Of a stretch of 64,000 nt of DNA, positions 45,302-53,971 are shown one piece after another. The stretch lies in NCBI GenBank assembly GCA_963668495.1, contig OY764545.1, positions 1,178,001 to 1,242,000 of the forward strand, written 5' to 3'. The DNA comes from Oleispirillum sp963668495 (lineage in GTDB: Bacteria; Pseudomonadota; Alphaproteobacteria; Rhodospirillales; Rhodospirillaceae). The notes beneath the pieces were generated by a model. It made no database searches and was not told where the DNA came from. It was given only the letters and a program-made list of their open reading frames with translations. Within the stretch, counting starts at the first letter, position 1; the number at the start of each line of letters is the position of its first letter. Both the position numbers and the translations under genes were made by a program.

Positions 45302-45457
45302 ATGGCAAAAGCATCAAATTCTGCTGGTAAAGGCGCAATGACAGCAAAAGCGGCGGCTCGCATCCAGAGTGCGACAGCAAAGGCCGGAGGCGGCAATATT
45401 AAAGCAGGTAGCTTTGCAGCGCGTGCTCAGTCCGCCGCCGCACGTAGCGGTAAGTAG
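45302..45457 (+). CDS. Small Ala/Lys/Gly-rich protein (51 residues)
   Basis: A complete short frame starting MAKASNSAGKGAMTAKAAAR with an AAAGGAATT site upstream, and with a repeated pattern: AMTAKAAARIQSAT is echoed by SFAARAQSAAARSG. Composition is 40% alanine with regularly spaced lysine and arginine, suggesting an amphipathic or nucleic-acid-binding helix-turn peptide. Resembles small proteins found beside HicA-like genes on mobile elements. It precedes the HicA-like gene and the ankyrin gene on the same strand. Confidence 0.6.
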   Translation: MAKASNSAGKGAMTAKAAARIQSATAKAGGGNIKAGSFAARAQSAAARSGK

Positions 45458-45514
45458 CTGATGTCGGAGAGAGGCAGGTTCAGGCTTGCCTCTCCCTCCA
45501 TGGAAAGATGCACC

Positions 45515-45706
45515 ATGTACAGCAAGAACAAAGATATTGCTAAGTTAGTGCGGCGCCGTCTGCGCGAAGGCTGGCGTTTTCAAACGGGAAAGCGTCATAA
45601 TAAACTGATCTCCCCATTTGGGCGTAAGTTCGTCGTACCTTCTACGCCAAGCGACCGCCGTGCCTACCAAAATTTTCGTCAAGATATATCCAGAGTTGCA
45701 CCATGA
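45515..45706 (+). CDS. HicA-like small protein
   Basis: A 63-residue basic protein: KNKDIAKLVRRRLREGWRFQ then GKRHNKLISPFGRKFVVPSTP. The spacing of the GW, the H-x-K-L, the G-x-x-x-x-V-P and the terminal helix fits the small dsRNA-binding-like fold of HicA mRNA interferases, but the usual His in a Gly-Ser-His triad is at GKRH. The start at 45515 is chosen; an upstream ATG at 45500 is possible. Its stop overlaps the ankyrin-protein start (ATGA). No HicB gene is seen, so this is either an orphan or uses the large protein as partner. Confidence 0.5.
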   Translation: MYSKNKDIAKLVRRRLREGWRFQTGKRHNKLISPFGRKFVVPSTPSDRRAYQNFRQDISRVAP

Positions 45707-47913
45707 AAAAGCCCAATTACCCAGAGCCGCCATTGCCGCGTCACGGAGAAATCCTTCGTTTCATTCTCAACGCTCTTGATCTGAAATCATCACTCGGAGA
45801 ACGCACAGATGCTTTGGATAAATTGGCGAGAGGGGAGTCGTTCAATGCGCGCATATTGGACGAGGTGACAGAAGAAGCAATTGTCACACAACTCGCTAAG
45901 AGCCTTGTAAAAGACCAGCAAATCAACACGTTTTTCCCTGAGCTCATGCGAGTTACCGTTCAAGGTTTTTTTAATGATGTGGCTCGATTGGCAAATCAGG
46001 TTGGTCCTGATTGTCTCAGGCGGGAAGAAGCCGTCCCTCTGCTGATCGAGCATTTGTGGTGTGGCCGTGTCGCCGCAACTCTAATGGAATTACAAAAGGG
46101 GCTAGGAGGGCCAAATGTTTTCAAACTCTGTCAGGCCAAGACCAGTTCCGTTGCCGTGGTTTTGGATTGGGCAGGCGATGTGATTGGTGCAGACTTAGTT
46201 GCCAACGCAAAAGCTAATAAAACCCGTCAAGATCAATTGCTAAAGTGGCTTTCTGGGAAAGACATTCCAAGCCTTAGCGGGATTAAAACATATTGTCGCG
46301 AAATGAAATCTCACCCAGAGCTTTGGGCGCTGGGGGTGTGGCTAATTATCGCCCGAGCTCTAGCAACTATGGAGAAGGCTGCTGCAAATGCGTTCCCGAA
46401 TTTGAAGCTTCGTGAAATCCTGGCACACGAGTTCCAGGCGGGGGTGCACGGGCGTGACGTTAGAACAATCTATTTTGACGCCAACATGGAGGCTGGGAAA
46501 AGACTGTCTGAACTACACACAGTTGAGCAGGAGTTGGAACGATATACCCACCCGACAAATCCCAAGACAATTGGCGACAAAGATGCCGCTAAACAACTGT
46601 TTGATAAGATTGATGAACTTCTGCACGCGTACAACGCAGAACATCTACGCTATTGGCGCGATTGGCAAATGGCGCGTTGGCATGTTTTGTCTGGAGACCT
46701 TGAAAAGGCGATTCCGTTTTACGTAGACGCTTTATCTGGCAGCATGTACCGCTCGGCAAGGCATTTTGAGGCTATGCTGAAGGAAGGATTAACTGTTGCA
46801 GCAGTCGGGCGCAAACGTGTTGCCTTAAAACAGATCAAGGCTATGGCGGCATTCCGTGGGGTCTTTGGTGATGGCAGATTGCAAAACTGGGAAGAAGCGC
46901 AGTTTGCAGCAGGCTTTTCAAATGTATTCCCTCTTTCAGGAATGTACCCAGGAGCCAAACCTATTGAATGTCCACCATTGCATCTATTCATGTTTGAAGC
47001 TGAAAGTCTTCGTGGGCTTAAACCTAATTTGCGCAAACCTGATCGCATTATTTCCCTGAAGATGCTGCCAAGAGGAAAGCGTCGTTACCCACAATTGGTT
47101 TGGTATGCGTCGGAAGGTAAAGCAGATGAGCTTGCAAAGCTCTTAGAGGCTGGTGCGAATGTCAATAAATGCGATGAGAATGGCGGCTCTGCTTTGTTAT
47201 GTGCTTTGCAGGCGAAATATCAAAACCATGGGGACGATACGGCAAGCCTTCTGCTGAAAGCCGAGCACGCCCCCAAAACCCTCAACACACGAACTCAGAA
47301 AAGGGGGCTAACGCCGCTCATGCTGGCCATTCAGCATGGAGATGTGGAAACTGTTGAGCGTTTGTTAAGCATGGGGGCTAGTGCAAATTATCATTGCAAT
47401 TTTCCAGCTATCTCGCCGCTGTACTATTGTGTTGGCAACTATGATTGCCTCACAAACCCAGAGAAAGTACGCCAGCTAATCCGTAGGAATTCTGGGACTG
47501 CTGTGGGGCATGAGATTCTGCGGCGTTACATGGGTGCGCTATCTGGTGTGCTCGGAGATCGTTTCATATTTGAAAATGCACGATTTGAGGAAATCGAAGA
47601 AATGGTGTTGTCTCATTATCTTGGGAATTTGCCATACACTACGGACGATCTGGACCGTATCGTTGCCTTGCTCTTGGAGCATGGTGCCAATCCAAACGAG
47701 GTCAGTACCTATCCGGACATTGGTTACACACCGCTCATGCTTGCTGCAGAAAGCAATGCAGCCAATGCCTTTCGTATGATGCTTAAGAATGGCGGAGATC
47801 CGGAGAAAACAAACAGACAGGGTAATAATTCTTGGAGGATTGCCATTGGTTTTGCATCAACGGATATCTATCCGATGATGCAAATAGAAACTGATGTTGG
47901 CACATTACATTAA
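45703..47913 (+). CDS. Large protein with C-terminal ankyrin repeats
   Basis: A 736-residue protein. Residues 1-470 are helical and unrecognised. Residues about 475-720 are ankyrin-like: PQLVWYASEGKADELAKLLE then AGANVNKCDENGGSAL, GLTPLMLAIQHGDVETVERL, and GYTPLMLAAESNAANAFRMM. The start overlaps the HicA-like stop by ATGA, so the two are translated together. The ankyrin part is expected to bind another protein. A role as antitoxin or effector is an inference from coupling only. AT-richer than the core genes. Confidence 0.7.
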   Translation: MKKPNYPEPPLPRHGEILRFILNALDLKSSLGERTDALDKLARGESFNARILDEVTEEAIVTQLAKSLVKDQQINTFFPELMRVTVQGFFNDVARLANQVGPDCLRREEAVPLLIEHLWCGRVAATLMELQKGLGGPNVFKLCQAKTSSVAVVLDWAGDVIGADLVANAKANKTRQDQLLKWLSGKDIPSLSGIKTYCREMKSHPELWALGVWLIIARALATMEKAAANAFPNLKLREILAHEFQAGVHGRDVRTIYFDANMEAGKRLSELHTVEQELERYTHPTNPKTIGDKDAAKQLFDKIDELLHAYNAEHLRYWRDWQMARWHVLSGDLEKAIPFYVDALSGSMYRSARHFEAMLKEGLTVAAVGRKRVALKQIKAMAAFRGVFGDGRLQNWEEAQFAAGFSNVFPLSGMYPGAKPIECPPLHLFMFEAESLRGLKPNLRKPDRIISLKMLPRGKRRYPQLVWYASEGKADELAKLLEAGANVNKCDENGGSALLCALQAKYQNHGDDTASLLLKAEHAPKTLNTRTQKRGLTPLMLAIQHGDVETVERLLSMGASANYHCNFPAISPLYYCVGNYDCLTNPEKVRQLIRRNSGTAVGHEILRRYMGALSGVLGDRFIFENARFEEIEEMVLSHYLGNLPYTTDDLDRIVALLLEHGANPNEVSTYPDIGYTPLMLAAESNAANAFRMMLKNGGDPEKTNRQGNNSWRIAIGFASTDIYPMMQIETDVGTLH

Positions 47914-47991
47914 CAAGCTCTCTTTATCTAAAATTCGCAACTTCTGCCACACCGCTAGTCCAAAGCAGCGTGGCTACCCAGCTCTGCTGCT

Positions 47992-48630
47992 TTATTTTTT
48001 GTTTTTTGCCGGGCTAAGTTTATTTTCTTCAAGCGTGTGAATAATGCTCACAACCTTGCTCACGATGCTATCTGCAAGTTTCCGCCCTTCTTCCTTTGCA
48101 ATTTTTCGGAAAAAATCAGCCTTGCAATCAAAAACGAACCCAGAGTTCGTATTAAATAGCGTATAGCCATCTTCCGTGTTGTCTTCCGGCCATTCTCCTA
48201 AATCAGGATGTTTGTTCAGAATCAATTTGTGAATATTTTTTGCCTCCGCGCTGGTGCACCCACCATTTTCCAAATCACCTTTCTTTTTCCAACCATCTTT
48301 TTGAACGATAAAGAATACGCCCGTGCGCCCTTCTTCCGGGGCACTGAAATATGTTCGGATACTGGCCCCCACGTAAAGTTGATGGCCTAGGGGATGGCTT
48401 AAAGATGATGAAAAATAGGGTTCGTAGTATTCGTTGTCTTTACCAGTCGCTTCATAAAATTCCCAATCCCTCAGATCACGCGCAGCTTTCATCATTTTTT
48501 CGCGCAAAAGCAGTTCAAATGCCTCCCAGACCTCTTGCTCGAGGCCACTCAAAATGTCACGCAGGATGTAGGCATTGTCTAAATGATCTTCTTGCAAGAA
48601 GTAGTCGAGGTTGCTTTCGGTTTGCGACAT
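47992..48630 (-). CDS. Unknown partner of a PDDEXK_4 nuclease
   Basis: A 212-residue acidic protein, MSQTESNLDYFLQEDHLDNA and onward, with no membrane segment. The start at 48630 is preferred because GAAAGG precedes it; it lies one base after the nuclease stop (TAA T ATG). The C-terminal tail is lysine-rich. I recognise no family, although the central region containing GVFFIVQKDGW may be a beta-sheet core. Its coupling to the PDDEXK_4 gene suggests an immunity, antitoxin or sensor role, unproved. Confidence 0.6.
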   Translation of the reverse strand: MSQTESNLDYFLQEDHLDNAYILRDILSGLEQEVWEAFELLLREKMMKAARDLRDWEFYEATGKDNEYYEPYFSSSLSHPLGHQLYVGASIRTYFSAPEEGRTGVFFIVQKDGWKKKGDLENGGCTSAEAKNIHKLILNKHPDLGEWPEDNTEDGYTLFNTNSGFVFDCKADFFRKIAKEEGRKLADSIVSKVVSIIHTLEENKLSPAKNKK

Positions 48631-48631
48631 A

Positions 48632-49456
48632 TTAAAGCCTTTCAATGGTATCTATATATTGCTGCAAAATAAACTTTAGGTGAGGCGCATGAATTTCGTC
48701 ATATGTTTCTTCTAAACAGTCCCGAATATGGGGGCGGTAACCAAGCAAAATGATTTGATCGGCTCTAATTGCCTCACCTGTTTCACTGTCATGACAACTA
48801 TCCTCTGAAGGGGGCGTTCCATCCAATGTCAGATAAATCAGGCCCTTTTTGTCATTTCTAAAATGTCGCTCTTGATGCTTGTGGTAGCGTAAAAGCTGCG
48901 CTTTTTGATCTCCGGCATAGATCTTATTTTCAATCACCAATGACATTTCAAGCCCCGGATTTTCTAGGTGAATGTCGATCTGCCCTAAATCTCCAACACT
49001 AAATTCTTTACGAATGACCCATGCATGATCGTTTGTTGTTTCGCCAAGATCTGGCAAATGTGATGCGTTTGGCTGTTGCTGCAGGATGTGCCAAAAGCTA
49101 CGCAAAAACAGGTTGCCTTGCCCATGATTGGCCGTCGGGTTGAAAAGCCATGCGAGCATAGCCGAATGGGTTTTAACTTCCCTTTCATGAATGCCGAGCA
49201 TTTGGAATAGATTAAAATCGTGAAGGTTTTCTTGACGACGCTCCACAAGCCAGCGCTGATGGGAACGAAGGCGTTCTGGCATGGCAGACAGTAAATTTGA
49301 CCACCGACTGCGCTGTCGCGCTTGCATGGCTGTGAAATCACGTAACAGGCTCTGATAGCCTGTCTCTATAGACGGATGACTGTAATGCATGAAACGCTCC
49401 GCAATTTTAACATGATCATACACCGCAGCTATTCCACCACCAATCCGGAAGTGCAT
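48632..49456 (-). CDS. PD-(D/E)XK nuclease-superfamily protein (PDDEXK_4)
   Basis: A protein of up to 274 residues. The nuclease core is clear: GQIDIHLENPG (Asp161), then SLVIENKIYAGDQKAQLLRY with Glu176-Asn-Lys178. Upstream is the family helix TREVKTHSAMLAWL-like segment (residues 92-104). This is the PDDEXK_4 family, found in defence islands and often beside toxin-antitoxin genes. The true start may be later (near residue 44). It is the first gene of a two-gene unit, and is divergent from hipB. Confidence 0.82.
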   Translation of the reverse strand: MHFRIGGGIAAVYDHVKIAERFMHYSHPSIETGYQSLLRDFTAMQARQRSRWSNLLSAMPERLRSHQRWLVERRQENLHDFNLFQMLGIHEREVKTHSAMLAWLFNPTANHGQGNLFLRSFWHILQQQPNASHLPDLGETTNDHAWVIRKEFSVGDLGQIDIHLENPGLEMSLVIENKIYAGDQKAQLLRYHKHQERHFRNDKKGLIYLTLDGTPPSEDSCHDSETGEAIRADQIILLGYRPHIRDCLEETYDEIHAPHLKFILQQYIDTIERL

Positions 49457-49500
49457 CTTGAGGCACCACTAGAATAACCATTTCAATTTAGATATAATAA

Positions 49501-49535
49501 TGTCCATCATGTGTAATATGCTCACTGAATGGACA
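49501..49535. promoter_or_regulatory. Inverted repeat in front of hipB
   Basis: TGTCCAT (49501-49507) and ATGGACA (49529-49535) are perfect inverted heptamers 21 bases apart, in the divergent gap between hipB and the PDDEXK_4 gene. HipB proteins autorepress through such palindromes, but this spacing is wide. Confidence 0.4.
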
Positions 49536-49546
49536 CGATAAATCCC

Positions 49547-49852
49547 ATGGAACAGCTAATGACACGCCTTCTCTTACTAGATGATACAGATATACAACAG
49601 GCGTTTGCCGCACATTTGCGCGGATTGCGTAAGGCGGCCAAGTTGTCTCGTGATGCCTTGGCGGAGCGGAGCAGCGTTCCGGCGTCAACCATCAAAAAAT
49701 TTGAACTGACTGGGCAGATCTCGTTCCGGCAATTGCTGTTGCTGTGGCAAAGCCTTGATGATCTTAGGCGCCTCTATGACTTGACACAGGACACGGGCGA
49801 CAAACCACGCCTACCGACCTCCATCGATGAGGTGTTGAAAGATGGCCTTTAA
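49547..49852 (+). CDS. HipB-like XRE-family antitoxin
   Basis: A protein of about 101 residues with an XRE helix-turn-helix: FAAHLRGLRKAAKLSRDALA then ERSSVPASTIKKFELTGQIS. The start at 49547 (MEQLMTRL) is chosen because the ATG at 49529 lies within the inverted repeat. Neither has a strong ribosome-binding site. It overlaps hipA by eleven bases, the typical toxin-antitoxin organisation in which the regulator comes first. Confidence 0.82.
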   Translation: MEQLMTRLLLLDDTDIQQAFAAHLRGLRKAAKLSRDALAERSSVPASTIKKFELTGQISFRQLLLLWQSLDDLRRLYDLTQDTGDKPRLPTSIDEVLKDGL

Positions 49853-51122
49853 GCCAATCCAGAAACTGAACGTCTCACGCACACTCTCCACCGGATCCAG
49901 CGTGGCAGTCGGCACTTTGGCGCAGAACCGTCAGGGCGTCTTCTTCCAGTATGACGCCGAGTATGTGGAGCGGTTCGGCAATCTCTCGCCATTTACTTTA
50001 CACGACAATGATACTCTACAACCTGTACCGCAGTCTCCGCATAACGGTCTGCATGGGGTGTTTGCCGATAGCCTGCCTGACGGTTGGGGGTTGTTGCTGC
50101 AAGACCGTATATTCCGGCAGCACGGCATCCTCCCAACGCAAGTCACCGCCATGGACCGCCTGTCCTTTGTCGGCAATCGCGGCATGGGCGCTTTGTCTTA
50201 TGCGCCGGTATCTGATTATCATCCCACCGCCGATAATGCAGTGGACCTGGCAACACTCGGGCTGGAAGCGCAAGCCTTGTTCGATGGCCAGACCGAGGAC
50301 GTCTTGGCAGCTCTGGTTGCGGCAGGTAGTTCCGGCGGTGCTCGTCCAAAAGCACAGGTCTATTTCCCACCCGATGACACAAGCCAATGTCGCACCACCG
50401 CGCAGCCGGGGGATGAAGCTTGGCTGGTCAAGTTTACCTCACACAAGCTAGGGCTTGGACATGAGGAAGGTTTGTGTGAGGCGGCATATTTGAAAATGGC
50501 CGAATTGGCCGGTTTGCAGCCTCCAGAATGGAGATTGCTTGATGCGCCTGAGAAAAGTGGAGCGCCAGCATGGTTGGCAGTAAAACGCTTCGATTGGATT
50601 GCAGCAGAAACTCCGGGACGACTGCATATGCTAAGCGCGTGCGGTCTATTGGATGCGGATTTCCGTTCGCCGACGTTGGATTACCTAGACTTGGTCAAAG
50701 CCAGCCGTCAGGTGTGCAAGTCACCGGCGGTGGGGCAACTGCAATTTCGTCGTGCCATGTTCAACCTGTTTGCTGCAAACCAAGATGACCATTCCAAGAA
50801 CTGGGCATTCCTGCAAACTGATGATGGGCAGTGGCAACCAGCGCCGTTTTATGATGCGACGTTCAGCCCGCACCCATTTAACGAACACGCCACCGCCTTT
50901 GTTGGGCATGGCCATGCACCCCCCATGAAGGCCGTGCAAAAGCTGGCCACCAGTGCTGGCTATAGCAATTGGAAACAGGCTCAGGAACACATTCATGAGA
51001 TCGTTGATGTCATCGCCAGTTTTGCCGATCTTGCAAAAGACTTGGGCATCCGCAACGACACCATCGCCGCCATCACTGCTATCCACAAGGACCGCCGTCA
51101 GGAAAACACTGCTTTGCTGTAG
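49842..51122 (+). CDS. HipA-like serine/threonine kinase toxin
   Basis: A 426-residue HipA-family protein. The N-terminal HipA domain (LPDGWGLLLQDRIFRQHG) is followed by the kinase domain with SSGGARPKAQVYF, AWLVKFTSHKLGLGHEEG, LAVKRFDWI and the catalytic loop NQDDHSKNWAF (Asp315-316, Asn320), then PFYDATFSP with the metal-binding Asp. HipA kinases phosphorylate aminoacyl-tRNA synthetases or related targets and cause growth arrest. It is full length and co-transcribed with HipB. Confidence 0.9.
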   Translation: MAFKPIQKLNVSRTLSTGSSVAVGTLAQNRQGVFFQYDAEYVERFGNLSPFTLHDNDTLQPVPQSPHNGLHGVFADSLPDGWGLLLQDRIFRQHGILPTQVTAMDRLSFVGNRGMGALSYAPVSDYHPTADNAVDLATLGLEAQALFDGQTEDVLAALVAAGSSGGARPKAQVYFPPDDTSQCRTTAQPGDEAWLVKFTSHKLGLGHEEGLCEAAYLKMAELAGLQPPEWRLLDAPEKSGAPAWLAVKRFDWIAAETPGRLHMLSACGLLDADFRSPTLDYLDLVKASRQVCKSPAVGQLQFRRAMFNLFAANQDDHSKNWAFLQTDDGQWQPAPFYDATFSPHPFNEHATAFVGHGHAPPMKAVQKLATSAGYSNWKQAQEHIHEIVDVIASFADLAKDLGIRNDTIAAITAIHKDRRQENTALL

Positions 51123-51154
51123 ATAGCAAGTATATCAGATAGGAGGGGGTTATT

Positions 51155-51718
51155 TTGAAGTCCTATTCACCCGCAATGCATCGACACAGGTTTGCTGCAT
51201 GGTGTGCTGCGACAGCTGCAAGTGCGTCTCCCAAATGCCGTTTCCCTGTTAAGGTAGGAGTGAGGTTGATCGAAGCAGTTAATTTGGATGCGATGTCGAT
51301 ATCATGGGAGAAATTGCCAGAGCCTGAAATCTTTGATGATAAGCATAATGACTTGTGCGTAGCCTTAATAGGCAAGGCAGAAAGTACGCATGATATTTCT
51401 GGAAGTTTCACTTATGGTGTCGCCGCAAAGATGGTGAATTGCTACCTGAAAGCACTTTATTATGGAGTACCTCAAGGTAATCATAGTGTCCATCAAACAC
51501 GAAAGTTAAACGCCATTCATCCACCTGTTGATCGCTTGTTGTTAAGGGGGCTTGCTCGGCAAGATGTCGGAGGGCATGGCGAGTCTTGGCGTTTCTATGA
51601 GTTGCGCGGGTGGTCAAATTTCAACTATAAAGAATATAAAGAAGTTATTAAGTTGATACACGAAGTAACGGACGGTGATCTATGGATGATTGAAGCTTAT
51701 TGGCAGGGCTTTCAGTGA
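51155..51718 (+). CDS. Unknown protein following HipA
   Basis: A 187-residue protein beginning at TTG with an excellent AGGAGGGGG five bases upstream, 32 bp after hipA. It contains two N-terminal cysteines, then a helical C-terminal part with HPPVDRLLLRGLARQDVGGH and TDGDLWMIEAYW. I recognise no domain, although the short helix-rich form recalls small hypothetical proteins of mobile elements. Co-transcription with hipBA is likely. Confidence 0.6.
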   Translation: MKSYSPAMHRHRFAAWCAATAASASPKCRFPVKVGVRLIEAVNLDAMSISWEKLPEPEIFDDKHNDLCVALIGKAESTHDISGSFTYGVAAKMVNCYLKALYYGVPQGNHSVHQTRKLNAIHPPVDRLLLRGLARQDVGGHGESWRFYELRGWSNFNYKEYKEVIKLIHEVTDGDLWMIEAYWQGFQ

Positions 51719-51730
51719 CACCCGAATGAG

Positions 51731-52606
51731 TCATACTCGCTCAGAAAAACGATCAAATGGGCCGAAGCGGGTAACCGGGATGACAGCTTCATATTGGTAG
51801 ATATCAGACTTCAGGTAGGATAGTTCGTCATTGAGATCTTCTTCGGGGACGTCCTTATACCAAGCACGTGGCTTACCATTGTCGCCAGCATTCCAGCGAT
51901 AGCCCCGTGCCTTTAGAATATCTTTAAAATCAAATGGCGCGTTTTCGGCCCAGATCCGGCTAGTGAAATTCCGGGCATTTTGCAACAGAGCCGCCAGAGC
52001 CAACTCACCGGATTGCGGTAGTGGGCGCGATAACAGTTCCAAGGTCGCGCGACAGTCAACCTCCGCCCGGTGCGGATCGTAGAAAAAGCCCATTTTCAGA
52101 GCGAGATACTCAAGCTTAACACCCTCAAACATCTCTTCCCGCCACGGCACCTGCTTCATTGAGCACGCCCACGCCTTGGTCGAAAATACGGGAAATGCCT
52201 TTTCCACAAATTTGCGATCAAAATTGGCATTATGCGCTATGATCAAGGCCGCAGGAGGAACCATGTCCATGACCATTTGCGCGTCTATGGCTTGGCCCTG
52301 AACCATTTCGGTGGTGATGCCGGTGATTTCGGCCGGGACTTTGCCAGATGTGGGTTCTTGCAGTTGGTCAAAGGCGTCCAAGACTTCAAAAATGCGGCCA
52401 TCAGAGGAAAAACGGAACGGCAACAGCGCCAGTTCGATGATCTCATCGGTGTCCGGGTTAAGGCCGGTGGTTTCCACATCGAGAATTATGCCAAGCTTGG
52501 TTTCGGTTCCGTCGGGTGCATTGTATTCAGACCGCTCCGTCATCCGTCTTATCACACGATGGTCATTGCTTTGTTCTAGTAGAGCCTCAGCTTCATTAAT
52601 GTCCAT
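51731..52606 (-). CDS. DnaQ-like 3'-5' exonuclease (DEDDh)
   Basis: A 291-residue exonuclease. The DEDDh motifs are ILDVETTGLNP (first Asp and Glu), IAHNANFDRKFVEKA (second Asp) and the HRAEVDCRATLEL region (His and last Asp). The C-terminus after residue 230 is an extra domain with RGYRWNAGDNGKPRAWYKDV. The start at 52606 (MDINEAEALL) has GGAGAGGG upstream. It is convergent with the 51155 gene. A proofreading-type or defence-associated nuclease; its partner is not evident. Confidence 0.87.
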   Translation of the reverse strand: MDINEAEALLEQSNDHRVIRRMTERSEYNAPDGTETKLGIILDVETTGLNPDTDEIIELALLPFRFSSDGRIFEVLDAFDQLQEPTSGKVPAEITGITTEMVQGQAIDAQMVMDMVPPAALIIAHNANFDRKFVEKAFPVFSTKAWACSMKQVPWREEMFEGVKLEYLALKMGFFYDPHRAEVDCRATLELLSRPLPQSGELALAALLQNARNFTSRIWAENAPFDFKDILKARGYRWNAGDNGKPRAWYKDVPEEDLNDELSYLKSDIYQYEAVIPVTRFGPFDRFSERV

Positions 52607-52970
52607 GACACCCTCTCCACATGGGCCAACTGCCGTTAACTTAATATGCAAAAATCTAATAAAAAACGCCTGCTTTTTGCTTCACAATTTGCTGTGAAAA
52701 AAACGCCATAACTCACAGCTAAGTCAATCTTCGTATTAGCTATGATTACATCTGCATAACACCAGTCTTTACTGGGGTATTTGACAGATCAAAACTCTGC
52801 TTTGTTGGGTAATATATATAAATATAATAACATTTATATATCAGTTTTCTAGGCAATCACACACCTCAACCACCACTATATTATAGTCCACCCTAAATCA
52901 AAGTTTATACACCTCTACTATTTTATAACTGAACTGATAATTACATCATCAATATCAGTTACATCCCCCC
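52607..52970. other. AT-rich non-coding region upstream of the HxH protein
   Basis: A 364-bp region, more than 65% A+T between 52740 and 52960, with a TATATATAAATATAATAAC stretch at about 52810-52830 and a CCAGTCTTTACTGG inverted repeat near 52760. Immediately after it is the terminator at 52971 and then a gene for a rolling-circle-type protein. This position and composition would suit a replication origin or a promoter region; I cannot separate the two. Confidence 0.4.
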
Positions 52971-53002
52971 AAAGCCAAGGATTCTCATCCCTGGCTTTTT
53001 TT
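52971..53002 (+). terminator. Intrinsic terminator or attenuator upstream of the HxH gene
   Basis: GCCAAGGAT and ATCCCTGGC form a stem with one mismatch around a TCTC loop, followed by seven T. It lies only 24 bp before the ATG of the HxH gene, so it may attenuate that gene rather than end an upstream one. Confidence 0.7.
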
Positions 53003-53025
53003 ATGTCCTGAACAGGAGAAATGCC

Positions 53026-53622
53026 ATGCCTTCAGATACTGGCAAGAAACGCCGTGCAATCAACAAACGTATCAATCAAATGGTCAACGATATGAGTGAA
53101 CGCCATAGCAGAGTGTGCGTTACCCGTATCGACATTACCTACCCTGAAGAAATACAAAGTGATGGCTCCAACAAAGACATCATCAGGCTCAACAACAACC
53201 TGCGAAGCTTCATGGATCGGAACAATATTGATTTCGAATACGTGACTGTTCGTGAGCAAGTCGATAGCCATAATCCCCATTACCATAGCATCTTTTGCAC
53301 CGATGGATCGAAACTCAGTAAACCAAAACGCTTACAAGAAACGAGCAACGAAATATGGAAGGGAATTGTAGGTTCAGAGAAGAATGGGCTGGTGCATTAC
53401 CCTAAGAACAATAGGAAACACAAATTACCTCCGTTGCAGATGCTCAAAAGGCCTCTTCAAAAGGCTGAAGGAGAAGACTGGCAACGCCAGCAAGATAAAT
53501 ATGAGAAAGCTAAAAGCATCGCCAAACAGCATGGTGAATACTTAGCAAAGGAATACTCAAAAGGCGTATCCAGCGAGCACCGCGAAGTATTTAGTTCACA
53601 GGTTAAACGCAAAAAGAAGTAG
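53026..53622 (+). CDS. Inovirus Gp2/YagK-like protein with HxH motif
   Basis: A 198-residue basic protein. The segment VCVTRIDITYPEE followed 50 residues later by SHNPHYHSIFC matches the inovirus-Gp2/YagK/YfjI-C family, in which His-x-His coordinates the metal of a HUH-like rolling-circle replication initiator. The usual tyrosine helix is short here. It starts with AACAGGAG nine bases upstream. It probably acts in replication of the element, together with the DUF3987 protein. Confidence 0.7.
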   Translation: MPSDTGKKRRAINKRINQMVNDMSERHSRVCVTRIDITYPEEIQSDGSNKDIIRLNNNLRSFMDRNNIDFEYVTVREQVDSHNPHYHSIFCTDGSKLSKPKRLQETSNEIWKGIVGSEKNGLVHYPKNNRKHKLPPLQMLKRPLQKAEGEDWQRQQDKYEKAKSIAKQHGEYLAKEYSKGVSSEHREVFSSQVKRKKK

Positions 53623-53633
53623 AGCCAGTCAAT

Positions 53634-53891
53634 CTATTCATCGTTAGCGATCAATCCAGCCTGCTTCATGATTTCTGTCGGGCTAACACCAATAACTCGG
53701 CAGAGATCAACAAACTCCACCACATCCAGGCGGCGCTCTTTGCTCTCAATCTTAGACACGTAGGACTGTGGTTTTCCCAAAGCTTCAGCCACGGCTGTCT
53801 GGCGCACGTCTCTGGATTTGCGTGCGGAAATCAGGGTTTCTATAACCCTTTGATAATCCTTAGAAACAATTGACTTCATATGCCACCTCAC
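53634..53891 (-). CDS. XRE-family repressor
   Basis: An 85-residue helix-turn-helix protein; residues 22-70 include RDVRQTAVAEALGKPQSYVS and KIESKERRLDVVEFVDLCRV. The frame may begin at residue 4 (MKSIVSKDYQ). It is divergent from the Gly-rich membrane-protein gene, with a perfect 7-3-7 palindrome overlapping the opposite promoter. It is probably a repressor of that gene and of itself. Confidence 0.85.
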   Translation of the reverse strand: MRWHMKSIVSKDYQRVIETLISARKSRDVRQTAVAEALGKPQSYVSKIESKERRLDVVEFVDLCRVIGVSPTEIMKQAGLIANDE

Positions 53892-53910
53892 AGGCAGCGT
53901 ATGGTCATGA

Positions 53911-53938
53911 TTGACATTATCCCAACATGGGATATTTT
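53911..53938 (+). promoter_or_regulatory. Promoter with embedded operator
   Basis: TTGACA (53911-53916) and TATTTT (53933-53938) are separated by 16 bases. Between and overlapping them is a perfect palindrome, TATCCCA-ACA-TGGGATA (53918-53934). A repressor bound here would block the promoter, and the adjacent XRE gene is the obvious candidate. The same palindrome contains the ATG at 53927, which argues against that ATG as a start codon. Confidence 0.7.
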
Positions 53939-53971
53939 ATACGGGAGGAACTATTAAAACGGGAGTGGGCT

